Origin: CAZAYY01 sp964489525
GTDB taxonomy: Bacteria > Chloroflexota > Anaerolineae > Anaerolineales > JABWBV01
Direction: 5' to 3'
Length of the DNA stretch: 64,000 nt
NCBI GenBank assembly: GCA_964489525.1
Contig: CAZAYY010000002.1
Coordinates: 203,384 to 267,383 of the forward strand
Below the pieces are notes generated by a model. That model made no database searches. It had not been told where the DNA came from and saw only the letters and a list, made by a program, of their open reading frames with translations. Both the position numbers and the translations under genes were made by a program. This document shows, piece after piece, positions 1 to 8,320 of this stretch; the first letter of the stretch is position 1; every line of letters begins with the position of its first letter.

Positions 1-780
1 GGCGGCCTCGAGCGTGTCTATGAAATCGGGCGCGACTTCCGCAACGAAGGGGTTGACCGCACCCACAACCCCGAATTTACCCAGCTCGAGTTTTATTGGG
101 CCTATGCGGATTACAATATGGTCATGGGCCTCACCGAGCAAATGCTCGCCTTTGTCGCCGACCAGGTGCTAGGCACCCGCCAGGTGCCTTTCCAGGGGCA
201 TATCCTCAACTTTGATCCCCCCTGGCAGCGCCTGGAAATGAAACAGGCCGTGCGCGACATGGCCGGCATTGACCTGGATGCCTACCCCGACGCAGCGAGC
301 CTGGCCGCGCTGCTTAAATCGCGCGGCATTTCCACCAAACCCAACAGCCCGCGCGGCAAACTGATTGACGCCATTATGGGCGAATATGTCGAGCCGAACC
401 TCATCCAACCCACCTTCATTTACAACTACCCGCGCGACATCTCACCCCTGGCCAAATCCATGCCTGGAGACCCCAATTGGGTGGAGCGTTTTGAAGGCTA
501 TGTGGCTGGTTTTGAACTATGCAATGCGTTTACCGAGCTAAACGACCCACAAGACCAGGAAGCTCGTTTTCGCGAAATGGGCCGCGATTATGAAGCCAAC
601 GACGAAGAGCAGCACCCCATGGACGAAGACTACCTCCAGGCCATGCGCTACGGCATGCCTCCCAACGGTGGGTTTGGCATGGGCGTGGACCGCCTGGCCA
701 TGGTGATGACCGATACCCCCAACATTCGCGAAGTACTTCTCTTCCCCCACCTGCGCAAAACCGACGACGATACTGAATAA
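1..780 (+). CDS. lysS: Lysyl-tRNA synthetase, class II, C-terminal part (cut by window edge)
   Basis: The reading frame is open from base 1, so the 5' end lies outside the window and about 259 codons are visible. It charges tRNA-Lys with lysine in the cytoplasm. The visible part starts in class II motif 2 (YEIGRDFRNEGVDRTHNPEF) and ends with motif 3 (GGFGMGVDRLAMVM), the ATP-binding arginine loop, followed by the usual short tail (LLFPHLRK). serS follows 38 nt downstream on the same strand, suggesting co-transcription of two synthetases. Nothing unusual is seen in the visible half. The family assignment is secure; the missing N-terminal OB-fold domain cannot be assessed. Confidence 0.95.
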   Translation, partial: GGLERVYEIGRDFRNEGVDRTHNPEFTQLEFYWAYADYNMVMGLTEQMLAFVADQVLGTRQVPFQGHILNFDPPWQRLEMKQAVRDMAGIDLDAYPDAASLAALLKSRGISTKPNSPRGKLIDAIMGEYVEPNLIQPTFIYNYPRDISPLAKSMPGDPNWVERFEGYVAGFELCNAFTELNDPQDQEARFREMGRDYEANDEEQHPMDEDYLQAMRYGMPPNGGFGMGVDRLAMVMTDTPNIREVLLFPHLRKTDDDTE

Positions 781-818
781 ACCGGTTTCTCTTCCCCTTT
801 CTTTTTTTGGAGGTGCAT

Positions 819-2093
819 ATGTTAGACGTCAACTTAATTCGTGAAGACCCCGACCTGGTGCGCAGCGCACTGCGCGCCCGGCAGTCCGACCCGGGCTATG
901 TAGACCAGGTCCTGGACCTCGACGTTCGCCGGCGCGACCTGATCGGCAAAACCGAAGAACTGAAAGCCGAGCGCAACCGCGTTTCCAAAGAAATCGGTCA
1001 GATGAAAGACCCCGCCGCCCGCCAGGAAAAAATTGAGGCAATGCGCCAGGTAGGCGACCAGATTGCCAGCCTGGACAACGCCCTGCGCGATGTGGACCAG
1101 CAGTTCACCGACCTGGTCAGCTCCCTGCCCAACATCCCCGACCCGCGCGTCCCGCTGGGTAAGGATGAAAGTGAAAACGTCATCATCAAAACCGTAGGCG
1201 AAAAACCCACGTTCGAATTCGAACCCAAACCCCATTGGGACCTCGGCCCGGCGCTCGACATCATCAACTTCGAACAGGGGGTCAAGGTCACCGGCTCCCG
1301 CTTTTACATCCTCAGCGGTGCGGGCGCACGGCTGCAGCGCGCCCTGATTGCCTTCATGCTCGACCTGCACACCCGCCAGGGCTACACCGAAAAATACACC
1401 CCCTTCATGGTCAAAACCGAAACGCTTTTTGGTGCCGGGCAGCTTCCCAAGTTCCGCGACAACCTCTACAAAGATCACGAAGAAGACCTGTTCATGGTTC
1501 CTACGGCCGAGGTGCCCCTCACCGGAATTCACATGGAAGATATTTTTGAGGAAAGCGACCTGCCGCGCTACTACACTGCCTACACCCCTTGCTTCCGCCG
1601 CGAAAAAATGAGCGCCGGGCGCGACGTGCGCGGCATCAAGCGCGGCCACCAGTTCGACAAAGTTGAGATGTATATGTACACCCGCCCCGAAGATTCGGAC
1701 GCGGCCTTCATTAAGATGGTGGCAGACGCCGAAGCCACCTGCGCCGAACTGGGCCTCACCTACCGCATCAACCAGCTTTGCACGGGTGACCTCGGTTTTG
1801 GGGCGCGCATCACCTATGACATTGAAGTGTGGGCGCCAGGCTGCCAGGAATGGCTCGAAGTATCCTCGGTTTCCAACGTAGGCGATTTCCAGGCGCGCCG
1901 CGCCAACATCCGCTACCGCCCGGCCGACCAGAAACGCACCCGCTTTGTCCATACCCTCAACGGCTCCGGCCTGGGGCTGCCCCGCACCCTGATTGCCGTG
2001 ATGGAAAACTACCAGCAAGCCGATGGTTCGATTGTGGTTCCTGAAGCCCTGCGCCCCTGGATGGGCGGCCTGGAAGTGATTCGCCCTGCTTAA
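819..2093 (+). CDS. serS: Seryl-tRNA synthetase
   Basis: A 424-residue class II aminoacyl-tRNA synthetase that charges tRNA-Ser and, where it exists, tRNA-Sec. Residues 1 to about 110 form the charged N-terminal coiled-coil arm that grips the tRNA long arm. The catalytic core shows motif 2 (TPCFRREKMSAGRDVRGIKR) and motif 3 (NGSGLGLPRTLIAVMENYQ). The start is ATG at 819, four bases after a perfect GGAGGT at 809-814; an in-frame TTG at 807 is upstream but overlaps that ribosome-binding site and is rejected. The gene follows lysS and ends before a strong terminator. The presence of selA elsewhere in the window suggests this enzyme may also feed selenocysteine synthesis. Confidence 0.97.
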   Translation: MLDVNLIREDPDLVRSALRARQSDPGYVDQVLDLDVRRRDLIGKTEELKAERNRVSKEIGQMKDPAARQEKIEAMRQVGDQIASLDNALRDVDQQFTDLVSSLPNIPDPRVPLGKDESENVIIKTVGEKPTFEFEPKPHWDLGPALDIINFEQGVKVTGSRFYILSGAGARLQRALIAFMLDLHTRQGYTEKYTPFMVKTETLFGAGQLPKFRDNLYKDHEEDLFMVPTAEVPLTGIHMEDIFEESDLPRYYTAYTPCFRREKMSAGRDVRGIKRGHQFDKVEMYMYTRPEDSDAAFIKMVADAEATCAELGLTYRINQLCTGDLGFGARITYDIEVWAPGCQEWLEVSSVSNVGDFQARRANIRYRPADQKRTRFVHTLNGSGLGLPRTLIAVMENYQQADGSIVVPEALRPWMGGLEVIRPA

Positions 2094-2103
2094 CCGCTGT
2101 TTC

Positions 2104-2146
2104 GCTGGGGTTGTTCATGAAGATGAGCAACCCCGGCTTTGTTTTT
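2104..2146 (+). terminator. Intrinsic terminator after serS
   Basis: The stem GCTGGGGTTG pairs with CAACCCCGGC across a loop of about 14 nt and is followed by TTTGTTTTT. It starts 11 bases after the serS stop codon and would end the lysS-serS transcript. Confidence 0.85.
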
Positions 2147-2266
2147 GCGTATTGAGAGGATGAAGGGATATAAAAGAGGTGCAGCTTCCCCCATGTCGTT
2201 CCGAACGAGTGCAGCGACTGAGGAACCTTAATACCCTGGCAACGTTAAAAACAAGGAAAAACAACC

Positions 2267-2779
2267 ATGGAATTCGATTGGAGTGCTGTTTTTGAAGTCA
2301 TTTTTCGGGTCATTTCCCTGCTGGTCATGCTGTTTTCGCTGGCCGGCCTGGTTATCCCCATTTTTCCGGGCATTGTCGTCATTTGGCTTGTGGCGCTGGT
2401 TACCATGCTGGTCACCGGCATTGGCGGCTGGGGTTGGGTGCTCCTGGCTTTTCTAACCGTGCTCATGGTGGTCGGCACCCTTGCTGATAACCTTACCATG
2501 GCCGCAGTTGTGCGCGACCGCGGTGCCTCGTGGACGGCCATTGCCCTGGGTTTGCTGGCCGGGCTGATTGGGACCATACTCCTCCCGCCGTTTGGCGGGC
2601 TGCTCGCTGCCCCTGGGGTGCTCTACCTGGTGGAATCCCGCCGCCTGGGCGATCGCCAGCAGGCCTGGGAGGTGGTTAAGGCCATGGTTTTAGGTTGGGG
2701 CTGGGGTGTGGTCGCCCGCCTGGGAATTGGCGTGGTCATGGTCGTCCTCTGGGGAATCTGGGCGCTGACCGCCGGGTGA
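2267..2779 (+). CDS. DUF456 family integral membrane protein
   Basis: A 170-residue, very hydrophobic protein with about four to five membrane segments. It matches the DUF456 pattern: an N-terminal helix followed by a proline/glycine turn (LVIPIFPGIVVIWL), a second helix pair, and a conserved glycine-rich segment (GGLLAAPGVLYLVE). The family is widespread and has no established biochemical role. The ATG is preceded by an AAGG stretch. The gene lies between the serS terminator and a convergent HEAT-repeat gene whose stop is only 16 bp away, so it is probably monocistronic. No substrate or partner can be proposed from the context. Confidence 0.8.
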   Translation: MEFDWSAVFEVIFRVISLLVMLFSLAGLVIPIFPGIVVIWLVALVTMLVTGIGGWGWVLLAFLTVLMVVGTLADNLTMAAVVRDRGASWTAIALGLLAGLIGTILLPPFGGLLAAPGVLYLVESRRLGDRQQAWEVVKAMVLGWGWGVVARLGIGVVMVVLWGIWALTAG

Positions 2780-2795
2780 GTTTTGCCCTCGAGTT

Positions 2796-3389
2796 TTACC
2801 TGCCCGGTTTAAAAAAGACCATCCCAACACCCAGCATATCCAGCCCAAATTCTGCCCAATATTCCACCATGCTGCTGGCGCGGGTTTGCAGGCAGTAATA
2901 AAAAACTGGAATTGCGCGAGGGTCGCGAATGTGGGCCAATGCCCGGGCGGCTTCAACCCGGTTTGCCTGTGGGCCATCTCGCAAAATCGCCATCAGTGGT
3001 TCCACCGCATCCCCACCAATCGCCACCAAGGCATCCCCTGCCAACCGGCTGAGCAGCCTGTCGGCGTGACCCAGTAGGTGCATCAGGTGGGGAATCGCTT
3101 CGGGTGTGGGGTGGTTGCGCAGCCCTAAAGCCGCACACTGCTGCACAGAAACCTGGTCGTCCAATAATCCCTCAAGCAGCAGCGCCGGGGTTTCGGGGTG
3201 TTTCAGCGTGCTGGCCGCGCGCAGCGCCCACCAGCGCACATCCACCGCCGGGTTTTCCATAAGTTCCCGAATAACCATTAAGGCTTCTCCTGGGTTGGGT
3301 TCGTTTTCCGCCAGGTTTTGAACGGCTGCCTCTGCCAGGGCGTCATTCCCGCTGGTCAGGGCTTTTACAAAACTGTCAAATGTGTTCAC
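2796..3389 (-). CDS. HEAT-repeat protein
   Basis: A 197-residue soluble protein made of degenerate HEAT-like helical repeats, visible as recurring units such as PAVDVRWWALRAAS, DQVSVQQCAALGLRN, DRLLSRLAGDALVAIGG and NRVEAARALAHIRDPRA. Such repeats form a curved solenoid that usually mediates protein contacts. It starts with GTG at 3389, placed well behind GGGAGGA. It is the last gene of the minus-strand envelope run, 59 bp after the Trm112-like gene. No catalytic motif is visible, so a scaffold or regulatory role is the most that can be inferred. Confidence 0.8.
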   Translation of the reverse strand: MNTFDSFVKALTSGNDALAEAAVQNLAENEPNPGEALMVIRELMENPAVDVRWWALRAASTLKHPETPALLLEGLLDDQVSVQQCAALGLRNHPTPEAIPHLMHLLGHADRLLSRLAGDALVAIGGDAVEPLMAILRDGPQANRVEAARALAHIRDPRAIPVFYYCLQTRASSMVEYWAEFGLDMLGVGMVFFKPGR

Positions 3390-3448
3390 GCTTCCTCCCT
3401 AAAACGAATCTCCCGGCAGGTCTGCCGGGGGTGAAACACGTTACCCCT

Positions 3449-3703
3449 TTATTCGCCGGGGGGCGGCACCGGCAGCTTCTCAACCGGCGTCTCTTTCCAC
3501 TTCATCCCCTCTTCAATCAGCATGATGGGAATACCCTGGCGAATGGGGTATTTCAACCCGGAATCTTTACTCACCAGCCAACAGCCATGTACAAGATCCA
3601 GTTTCCCCGGGTCGGGCCCATACTCCGCCGATTGGACGGCCAACGGGCAGCGTAGAATTTCAAGCAGTTGTGGGCTGACAGGCAAGATTTCGTTTTTTTC
3701 CAT
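3449..3703 (-). CDS. Trm112-family small protein
   Basis: An 84-residue protein resembling the bacterial Trm112/UPF0434 family, small zinc-ribbon-like proteins. It has the family landmarks LLEILRCPLA near the N-terminus and the C-terminal block SGLKYPIRQGIPIML. Only one cysteine (CP) remains at the first knuckle and one later (HGCW), so the classical four-cysteine zinc site seems lost, as in many bacterial homologues. In eukaryotes and archaea Trm112 activates methyltransferases; the bacterial role is not settled. CTGGAG precedes the ATG. It sits between the VanW gene and the HEAT-repeat gene on the same strand. Confidence 0.8.
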   Translation of the reverse strand: MEKNEILPVSPQLLEILRCPLAVQSAEYGPDPGKLDLVHGCWLVSKDSGLKYPIRQGIPIMLIEEGMKWKETPVEKLPVPPPGE

Positions 3704-3801
3704 GGTTTTCTCCAGGTTGCATAAGTGATTTGGCTGCCCACTACGTCCACCTGGTGGAAATTGGCAGCGCCAGGGTTGTGAGTTTTGCTATGCTTATTAT
3801 A

Positions 3802-5679
3802 TCACTCCTCTGGCGTGGGAATCTCCGTTCCGGGGCCATATTCATACACGGCTCGCCAGGGGGTGTAGTGGGTGTTAAACAGATCATCATGCACCAATGC
3901 CCCATCTCTGGTTACCACCCGGCGGATGCTGACATCGGCCCCTTCCACCGCCCAATCCACCTGCTTGATGACTCCCGAAGCCAGTTCGGGGTTTTCTTTG
4001 TACAGGGGTTCGGGCGGGTCTACCTTGTTTTGCAGCCCGCTGGTGGTCCAGTCCACCTCGCGCCCATCTGAAGTGCTGTAAAACTTCCAGGTCAGGGTGC
4101 GGGCACTGGTGTTTACATAGGTTTCCATCAGAAGCCAGTGGGGCGAATCGTTGGTAAATTTAAAATCTACCAGCGGCACAAACACCGTGGCATCCAACCC
4201 GGCCAGGCGGGTGTTGACACCGCCGTTGGCATTCAGTTCGTAGTAGCTCACCCGGTAGGCGTGGGCGTAGCGTTCAACAATGTCATATCCGCCAAAGAAA
4301 GCTGCCCGGAAAAGGGTGGTGGACACCTGGCAAACCCCTCCGCCCACCCCCTGGATGGTCCGGTCACCGTAGATAATCAAGGCTTCGGCGTAGCCGTTGT
4401 CCAACGTTACATCGCCCAGCAGTTCAGCCATCGAAAAGGTTTCGCCCGGGGCAACCATAACCCCATGAAACTTGGAAGCAGCAGTGGTGATGTTTTGAAT
4501 CCGGGCGGCACTCGAGCCATAGAAATAAGAAATGTTCGATACCACCAGTTCGCTGATGCCATAATCGGCGGCGGTTCTATCCCCTGAAACGGCCGGCGGG
4601 CTGACCTGGTAAACCAGGTCGGTGGTGTGCTGGTTGTTAAACAGGTTTTGCTGGATTGCCTGAATCGTTTCTTCCACCAGCAGGCTGCGCCCGTCCACAT
4701 GGGGCTGGATCACTTCCAGCTCGCGGCTGTCATCATTAAAGATAAACCGGGCGTTCTGGGCTTCAATTTTCAGGCCGGGGGCAATCTGGTTCAAGAAGCT
4801 GCGCAGTTGGGCTGTGCTGATGGTGACCTGGTAGGTTTCGCCCGTGTCAGTTTTGGCGCGCTCAATCGAGAGCATTCCGGCCAGGGTTTCAGGGCTGAAT
4901 TCCCACTGGCGTTGGTCTTCCGAGGCAGGTTGGGGGTTGCGCACCACCAGCGGCGCGCTCAAAATCTGACGGGCCAGTTCGGCCTGGGCTGTGGCATCCA
5001 GGATGAGCGGTGGGGTTTCAAAAATCACCAGGGGCACCAATCCATCGGTCAGGGAAACTAACTGTGGGCGCAGTCGTTCGAGCGTGGCCTGCACATCCAG
5101 GGTGCGGCCCACCTGGCCGGAGTTCACCATCACTTCCACCCCAGTCAGGCCGAGGTCGGCTTCGATGGTGGGGCGGTTCACAATTTCACCCAGCCGCTGA
5201 ATGTATTGGTAGGCAATCCGTTCATCGTAAACGGTCACCAGGGGCAGGTCCTGGCCTTCTTGCCACAGGCGCAGCTGTTCAGCAGCCTGTTCGCTCAAAC
5301 CGCCTGCGCGGCCAAGCTGGTAAGCAGCCTCAACAGAGGCTTCCAGATCGAAAAACAAACCCAGTTCTGCCGGAGAAACAATCCAGGCGCCGCCCCCATC
5401 TTGAAAACCAATGCGCCCGGTCACCGGGTAGGGGTAGGTTTGCGCCACCCGTTCGCGGGCTTCGGGCCGGGTCAGGCCGCCCACATCCACCCCGCCAATC
5501 CGCACACCCGGGAAAATCCTTCCCGTATGGCTGTATTGGTAGTTCAACCAGAACCCCCCCATCGCAAAGACGAAAATGGCCAGCGCACCTGCCAACGTGC
5601 TCAGCAGTCGCGGCACCAGGGTGAACCCAATTTGGGGGGTGTGGTTTTGGGTGTAGGCCGGGTACATGGGGTTATTCAT
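3802..5679 (-). CDS. VanW-family protein with peptidoglycan-binding-like domains
   Basis: A 625-residue envelope protein. A membrane anchor lies at about residues 20-45, followed by a long extracytoplasmic region resembling the YoaR-type putative peptidoglycan-binding domains (about 60-370), then the VanW domain at about 385-510 with the hallmark GGGVCQVSTTLFRAAF. VanW proteins occur with wall-modifying enzymes, but their reaction is unknown. The start chosen is the ATG at 5679: it follows GGGAG and overlaps the stop of the upstream gene by 8 nt, which indicates translational coupling. The frame extends upstream to 5733, but that part lies inside the neighbour's coding sequence. The position after two L,D-transpeptidases supports a wall role. 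Confidence 0.85.
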   Translation of the reverse strand: MNNPMYPAYTQNHTPQIGFTLVPRLLSTLAGALAIFVFAMGGFWLNYQYSHTGRIFPGVRIGGVDVGGLTRPEARERVAQTYPYPVTGRIGFQDGGGAWIVSPAELGLFFDLEASVEAAYQLGRAGGLSEQAAEQLRLWQEGQDLPLVTVYDERIAYQYIQRLGEIVNRPTIEADLGLTGVEVMVNSGQVGRTLDVQATLERLRPQLVSLTDGLVPLVIFETPPLILDATAQAELARQILSAPLVVRNPQPASEDQRQWEFSPETLAGMLSIERAKTDTGETYQVTISTAQLRSFLNQIAPGLKIEAQNARFIFNDDSRELEVIQPHVDGRSLLVEETIQAIQQNLFNNQHTTDLVYQVSPPAVSGDRTAADYGISELVVSNISYFYGSSAARIQNITTAASKFHGVMVAPGETFSMAELLGDVTLDNGYAEALIIYGDRTIQGVGGGVCQVSTTLFRAAFFGGYDIVERYAHAYRVSYYELNANGGVNTRLAGLDATVFVPLVDFKFTNDSPHWLLMETYVNTSARTLTWKFYSTSDGREVDWTTSGLQNKVDPPEPLYKENPELASGVIKQVDWAVEGADVSIRRVVTRDGALVHDDLFNTHYTPWRAVYEYGPGTEIPTPEE

Positions 5680-6094
5680 CTCCCGAGTCGCTAATTCCCG
5701 GTTGGACCAGTTCCAACACATCTCCATGTACATTGATCCGCACTTTGAAACCCATCATGCCCAGGTAGGCGCGCTGTTCTTCTGGAATGCCCGTTTTCAG
5801 CAGCAGGTCGAAAGTGTTTTCAATGTTCTTCAGCTGTTGGGCAATCGAAGCCCGGCTGAAAATATCATCCTGGCCCAGCATTTTGGCCGCCTGTTCACTG
5901 ACGATATCCTCATGCCCGGATAAAAACGATTTCATTAAGACCAACACCTCGCGGTCTACCTCGTCGGATGGAATGTGCCGGCGAAAGCCAAAGTCGTCCA
6001 CGACGTAACACGGCTCATCGCCAACCGAGGCGATTTCCACCGGTTTGTCAAACTCATCTACAATCAGGCCGGCAAATAATGGGGTACGTGCCAT
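5672..6094 (-). CDS. Conserved hypothetical protein of the envelope gene run
   Basis: A 140-residue soluble protein that I do not assign to a named family. It begins with a short beta-rich segment (LFAGLIVDEFDKPVEIASVG), then YVVDDFGFRRHIPS, an acidic/hydrophobic helical middle with SGHEDIVSEQAAKMLGQDD, and a C-terminal strand segment (GFKVRINVHGDVLELVQPG). There is no signal peptide and no membrane helix. The ATG at 6094 follows CAGGAG. Its stop overlaps the VanW start by 8 nt, so the two are probably translated together. The intact frame, coupling and good ribosome-binding site make it a real gene; the function is unknown. Confidence 0.8.
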   Translation of the reverse strand: MARTPLFAGLIVDEFDKPVEIASVGDEPCYVVDDFGFRRHIPSDEVDREVLVLMKSFLSGHEDIVSEQAAKMLGQDDIFSRASIAQQLKNIENTFDLLLKTGIPEEQRAYLGMMGFKVRINVHGDVLELVQPGISDSGDE

Positions 6095-6169
6095 GGGTTT
6101 TCTCCTGTTTTGTCCTTAATACGCTTTTCGGAGGTGTTTTGTTCCCCAAAACCCGAAAACCGTCCTGGT

Positions 6170-7201
6170 TCAGCGCACATTGACTGCAGTGCCCAGAACG
6201 CCCATTTCGCGCTGCTGTTCAAAAGGCACCACCGGAAGCGTCCAGCGATACACCCAACGGGCGGCAGTGGGCGTCAGGTTAATACAGCCATGGCTGCGTG
6301 GATAACCATAGTTGTTGTGCCAGTAGGTGCCGTGGAAGGCAACCCCGCTTTCCGTAAAATAGGTCACCCAGGGTACGCCTGGCAGGTCGAATCCGTTGGC
6401 CGCCAGGTTTCCCGCAGCCATGTGGCGGCTGGGTCTTTTGTGATAAATCAGGTGTTTGCCCAGCGGGGTGGAATAATCGCCATTGCGGAAGACCGCCCCG
6501 CTGGCAATTCTGGCAGCAAACACCGGGGTTTCGTCTTCAATCGCCACCATATATTGGGCGGCAGTGTCAATTTCCACCCGCTTGGCTTCCAGCGGCACAT
6601 CAGGGGAAATGGGGCTCACATCTTCGGCGCTCAGCAGGCGTATATGCTCCGCAGGTGCGTAATAATCATAAGTCCACAGGTCGTCTTCCACCTGGTACCA
6701 GGCTTTACCTTCCGCATCGTAGCGAATACCGGTCACCCAATGGGTGGTCTGGTAATAAAAGCGGTAGGCAACCGGGTATCTTTTTCCGGGGCTCCAGTGG
6801 GCATCGGTAAATGGCACGGTAACCTCGGCCAGGATGCCCCCCTTGGGAATTGAATCGGTAACCGGGTTTAGCTGCACCTGGACAGGCTGAATGCTGGCCG
6901 AGTGGGCGTAGCCCATCTCGCCCATCTGGTACCACACCCGGTTGAAATCGGCTTCATCTGGCCCTGTGGTGGCGAAGTGAATCGGCAGCACGGCATCTTT
7001 CCAATGCCGCACCAGGGGCCGGGTAGTTTTGGATGGGCCCTCATACAGGTCAATATATTCGTCAATCACCCGCCCAAAGAAACCGCTGGTGTTTTCTGCC
7101 TGGGCAGGCCGGGTTTTTCCGAGCAAAACCATGCCTGCCAGCGATAAACCGCTGAGGTTTAAAAATTCTTTGCGGTTAAGGGAAAAACGCGCTTTCATCA
7201 T
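6170..7201 (-). CDS. L,D-transpeptidase (YkuD domain), exported
   Basis: A 343-residue exported enzyme. The N-terminus has a Tat-like signal with an NRKEFL variant of the twin-arginine box, a hydrophobic stretch (LSLAGMVLL) and a possible cleavage after AQA. The C-terminal YkuD catalytic domain carries FHGTYWHNN followed by SHGCINL, giving the histidine and the nucleophilic cysteine that form 3-3 cross-links in peptidoglycan or attach proteins to it. The middle (about 40-210) resembles SH3-like accessory segments. The ribosome-binding site is weak; ATG at 7201 or 7198 is possible. It follows a second L,D-transpeptidase by 29 bp, so the two are probably co-expressed. Confidence 0.88.
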   Translation of the reverse strand: MMKARFSLNRKEFLNLSGLSLAGMVLLGKTRPAQAENTSGFFGRVIDEYIDLYEGPSKTTRPLVRHWKDAVLPIHFATTGPDEADFNRVWYQMGEMGYAHSASIQPVQVQLNPVTDSIPKGGILAEVTVPFTDAHWSPGKRYPVAYRFYYQTTHWVTGIRYDAEGKAWYQVEDDLWTYDYYAPAEHIRLLSAEDVSPISPDVPLEAKRVEIDTAAQYMVAIEDETPVFAARIASGAVFRNGDYSTPLGKHLIYHKRPSRHMAAGNLAANGFDLPGVPWVTYFTESGVAFHGTYWHNNYGYPRSHGCINLTPTAARWVYRWTLPVVPFEQQREMGVLGTAVNVR

Positions 7202-7230
7202 GCCGACTCAAACCATTTTACCAGGGTTGG

Positions 7231-8277
7231 TCAGTAATGGATATTCACCAGGGTTCCAATGGATGCAAAATCAAACAGCCAGCCTGCATCGCTGGTTTCC
7301 AAATTGACACAGCCATGGCTCATGGGTGTGCCAAAATTGCTGTGCCAGTAAGTGCCATGGAACCCGTATCCCTGGTAAAAGTACATCACGTAGGGGACAT
7401 CTGGCAGGTAATAGCCCGGACCCGACATATCGGCATAGCGGTATTTCACATAAATTTTATACTGCCCGGTGACTGTGGGGGTTTGCCAGGTGCCCGTTGA
7501 AACGATAAACGAGCGCACAATGGTGCTGCCCACGTAGGCGTGCACCCGCTGGTTGGTCAGGTCTACATCAATCCAGCGTTCACCCTCCCCCAATTCGGAT
7601 GGCGAAGGGTTCACCGGGCGGGGTGTTTGCGTCGGCCACGGGGTTGCGGTGGGTTCAGGGGTAAATGTTGGTGTTTCCGTGGGCGTTTCCGTGGGGGTAT
7701 TTGTGGGGGTTGGGGTATGGGTGGGCGTTGGGGTTTGGGTAAAGGTAGGTGTGTGGGTGGGTGTATGGGTAGGGGTAAAGGTCAGGGTGGCGCGGTCACC
7801 GCGAATCAGGTCCTGTGCCTGGTTATAGCCCGGAGAAAAGGCCTGGGAAAGTTGCGGGGTGCCAAACCAGGCGGTCAGCATAAGTAGGGCCAGGATGCTT
7901 AACAAGGCCCACGGGCTGGCCAGCTTGCGGGTGCGGGTCTGGTCGGTTGGCCTGGCGGGGCGAACCATCAGTCGCGGCCGAACCACCACGGGCGCCGGGC
8001 GGGGCAAACTGCGCAGCCGCCGGGCGGCCCAATGCATCCCTGCCCGAGCACGCTCGGAGTGGGGATTGATCTTTAACGCTTGGTCCAGGTAGGCCACGCT
8101 GGCCCTGGGGTTGGAGATGGCCGCCAGCAGCAGCCAGGCTTCTTCCTTTTCTGGGGCAAGGTGGGCTGCTTCTTGGGCCAGGCGGCGGGCTGCCAGGCGG
8201 TCGCCTTTGCGCAGGGCCTGGTATGCTGCTTTCAGCAGTTGATTGGGGGGCATTGAGGGGGTTGGTTTGTTGGGCAT
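7231..8277 (-). CDS. Membrane-anchored L,D-transpeptidase with TPR-like and TP-rich regions
   Basis: A 348-residue protein with three parts. The N-terminal cytoplasmic part (about 10-85) looks like two TPR-type helical pairs (AAYQALRKGDRLAARRLA; YLDQALKINPHSERARAG). A membrane helix follows (WALLSILALLMLTAWFG, about 125-140). After it comes a wall-spanning linker of roughly 55 residues made of TPT, THTP and TETP repeats, then a YkuD domain ending in FHGTYWHSNFGTPMSHGCVN with catalytic His and Cys. It probably makes 3-3 cross-links outside the membrane while the TPR part faces the cytoplasm. The repeat DNA (about 7650-7795) is low-complexity and prone to length change. Confidence 0.88.
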   Translation of the reverse strand: MPNKPTPSMPPNQLLKAAYQALRKGDRLAARRLAQEAAHLAPEKEEAWLLLAAISNPRASVAYLDQALKINPHSERARAGMHWAARRLRSLPRPAPVVVRPRLMVRPARPTDQTRTRKLASPWALLSILALLMLTAWFGTPQLSQAFSPGYNQAQDLIRGDRATLTFTPTHTPTHTPTFTQTPTPTHTPTPTNTPTETPTETPTFTPEPTATPWPTQTPRPVNPSPSELGEGERWIDVDLTNQRVHAYVGSTIVRSFIVSTGTWQTPTVTGQYKIYVKYRYADMSGPGYYLPDVPYVMYFYQGYGFHGTYWHSNFGTPMSHGCVNLETSDAGWLFDFASIGTLVNIHY

Positions 8278-8320
8278 GATGTTTTGCAGCCTGTTTTCTC
8301 TCGCTCCAGGGGCGTGTGCG

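Noticed and set aside
834..2018. Long open frame antisense to serS
   Set aside because: It lies wholly inside a certain gene, has no ribosome-binding site or family motif, and its composition (Val/Gly/Ala/His-rich) is typical of antisense frames in GC-rich DNA.
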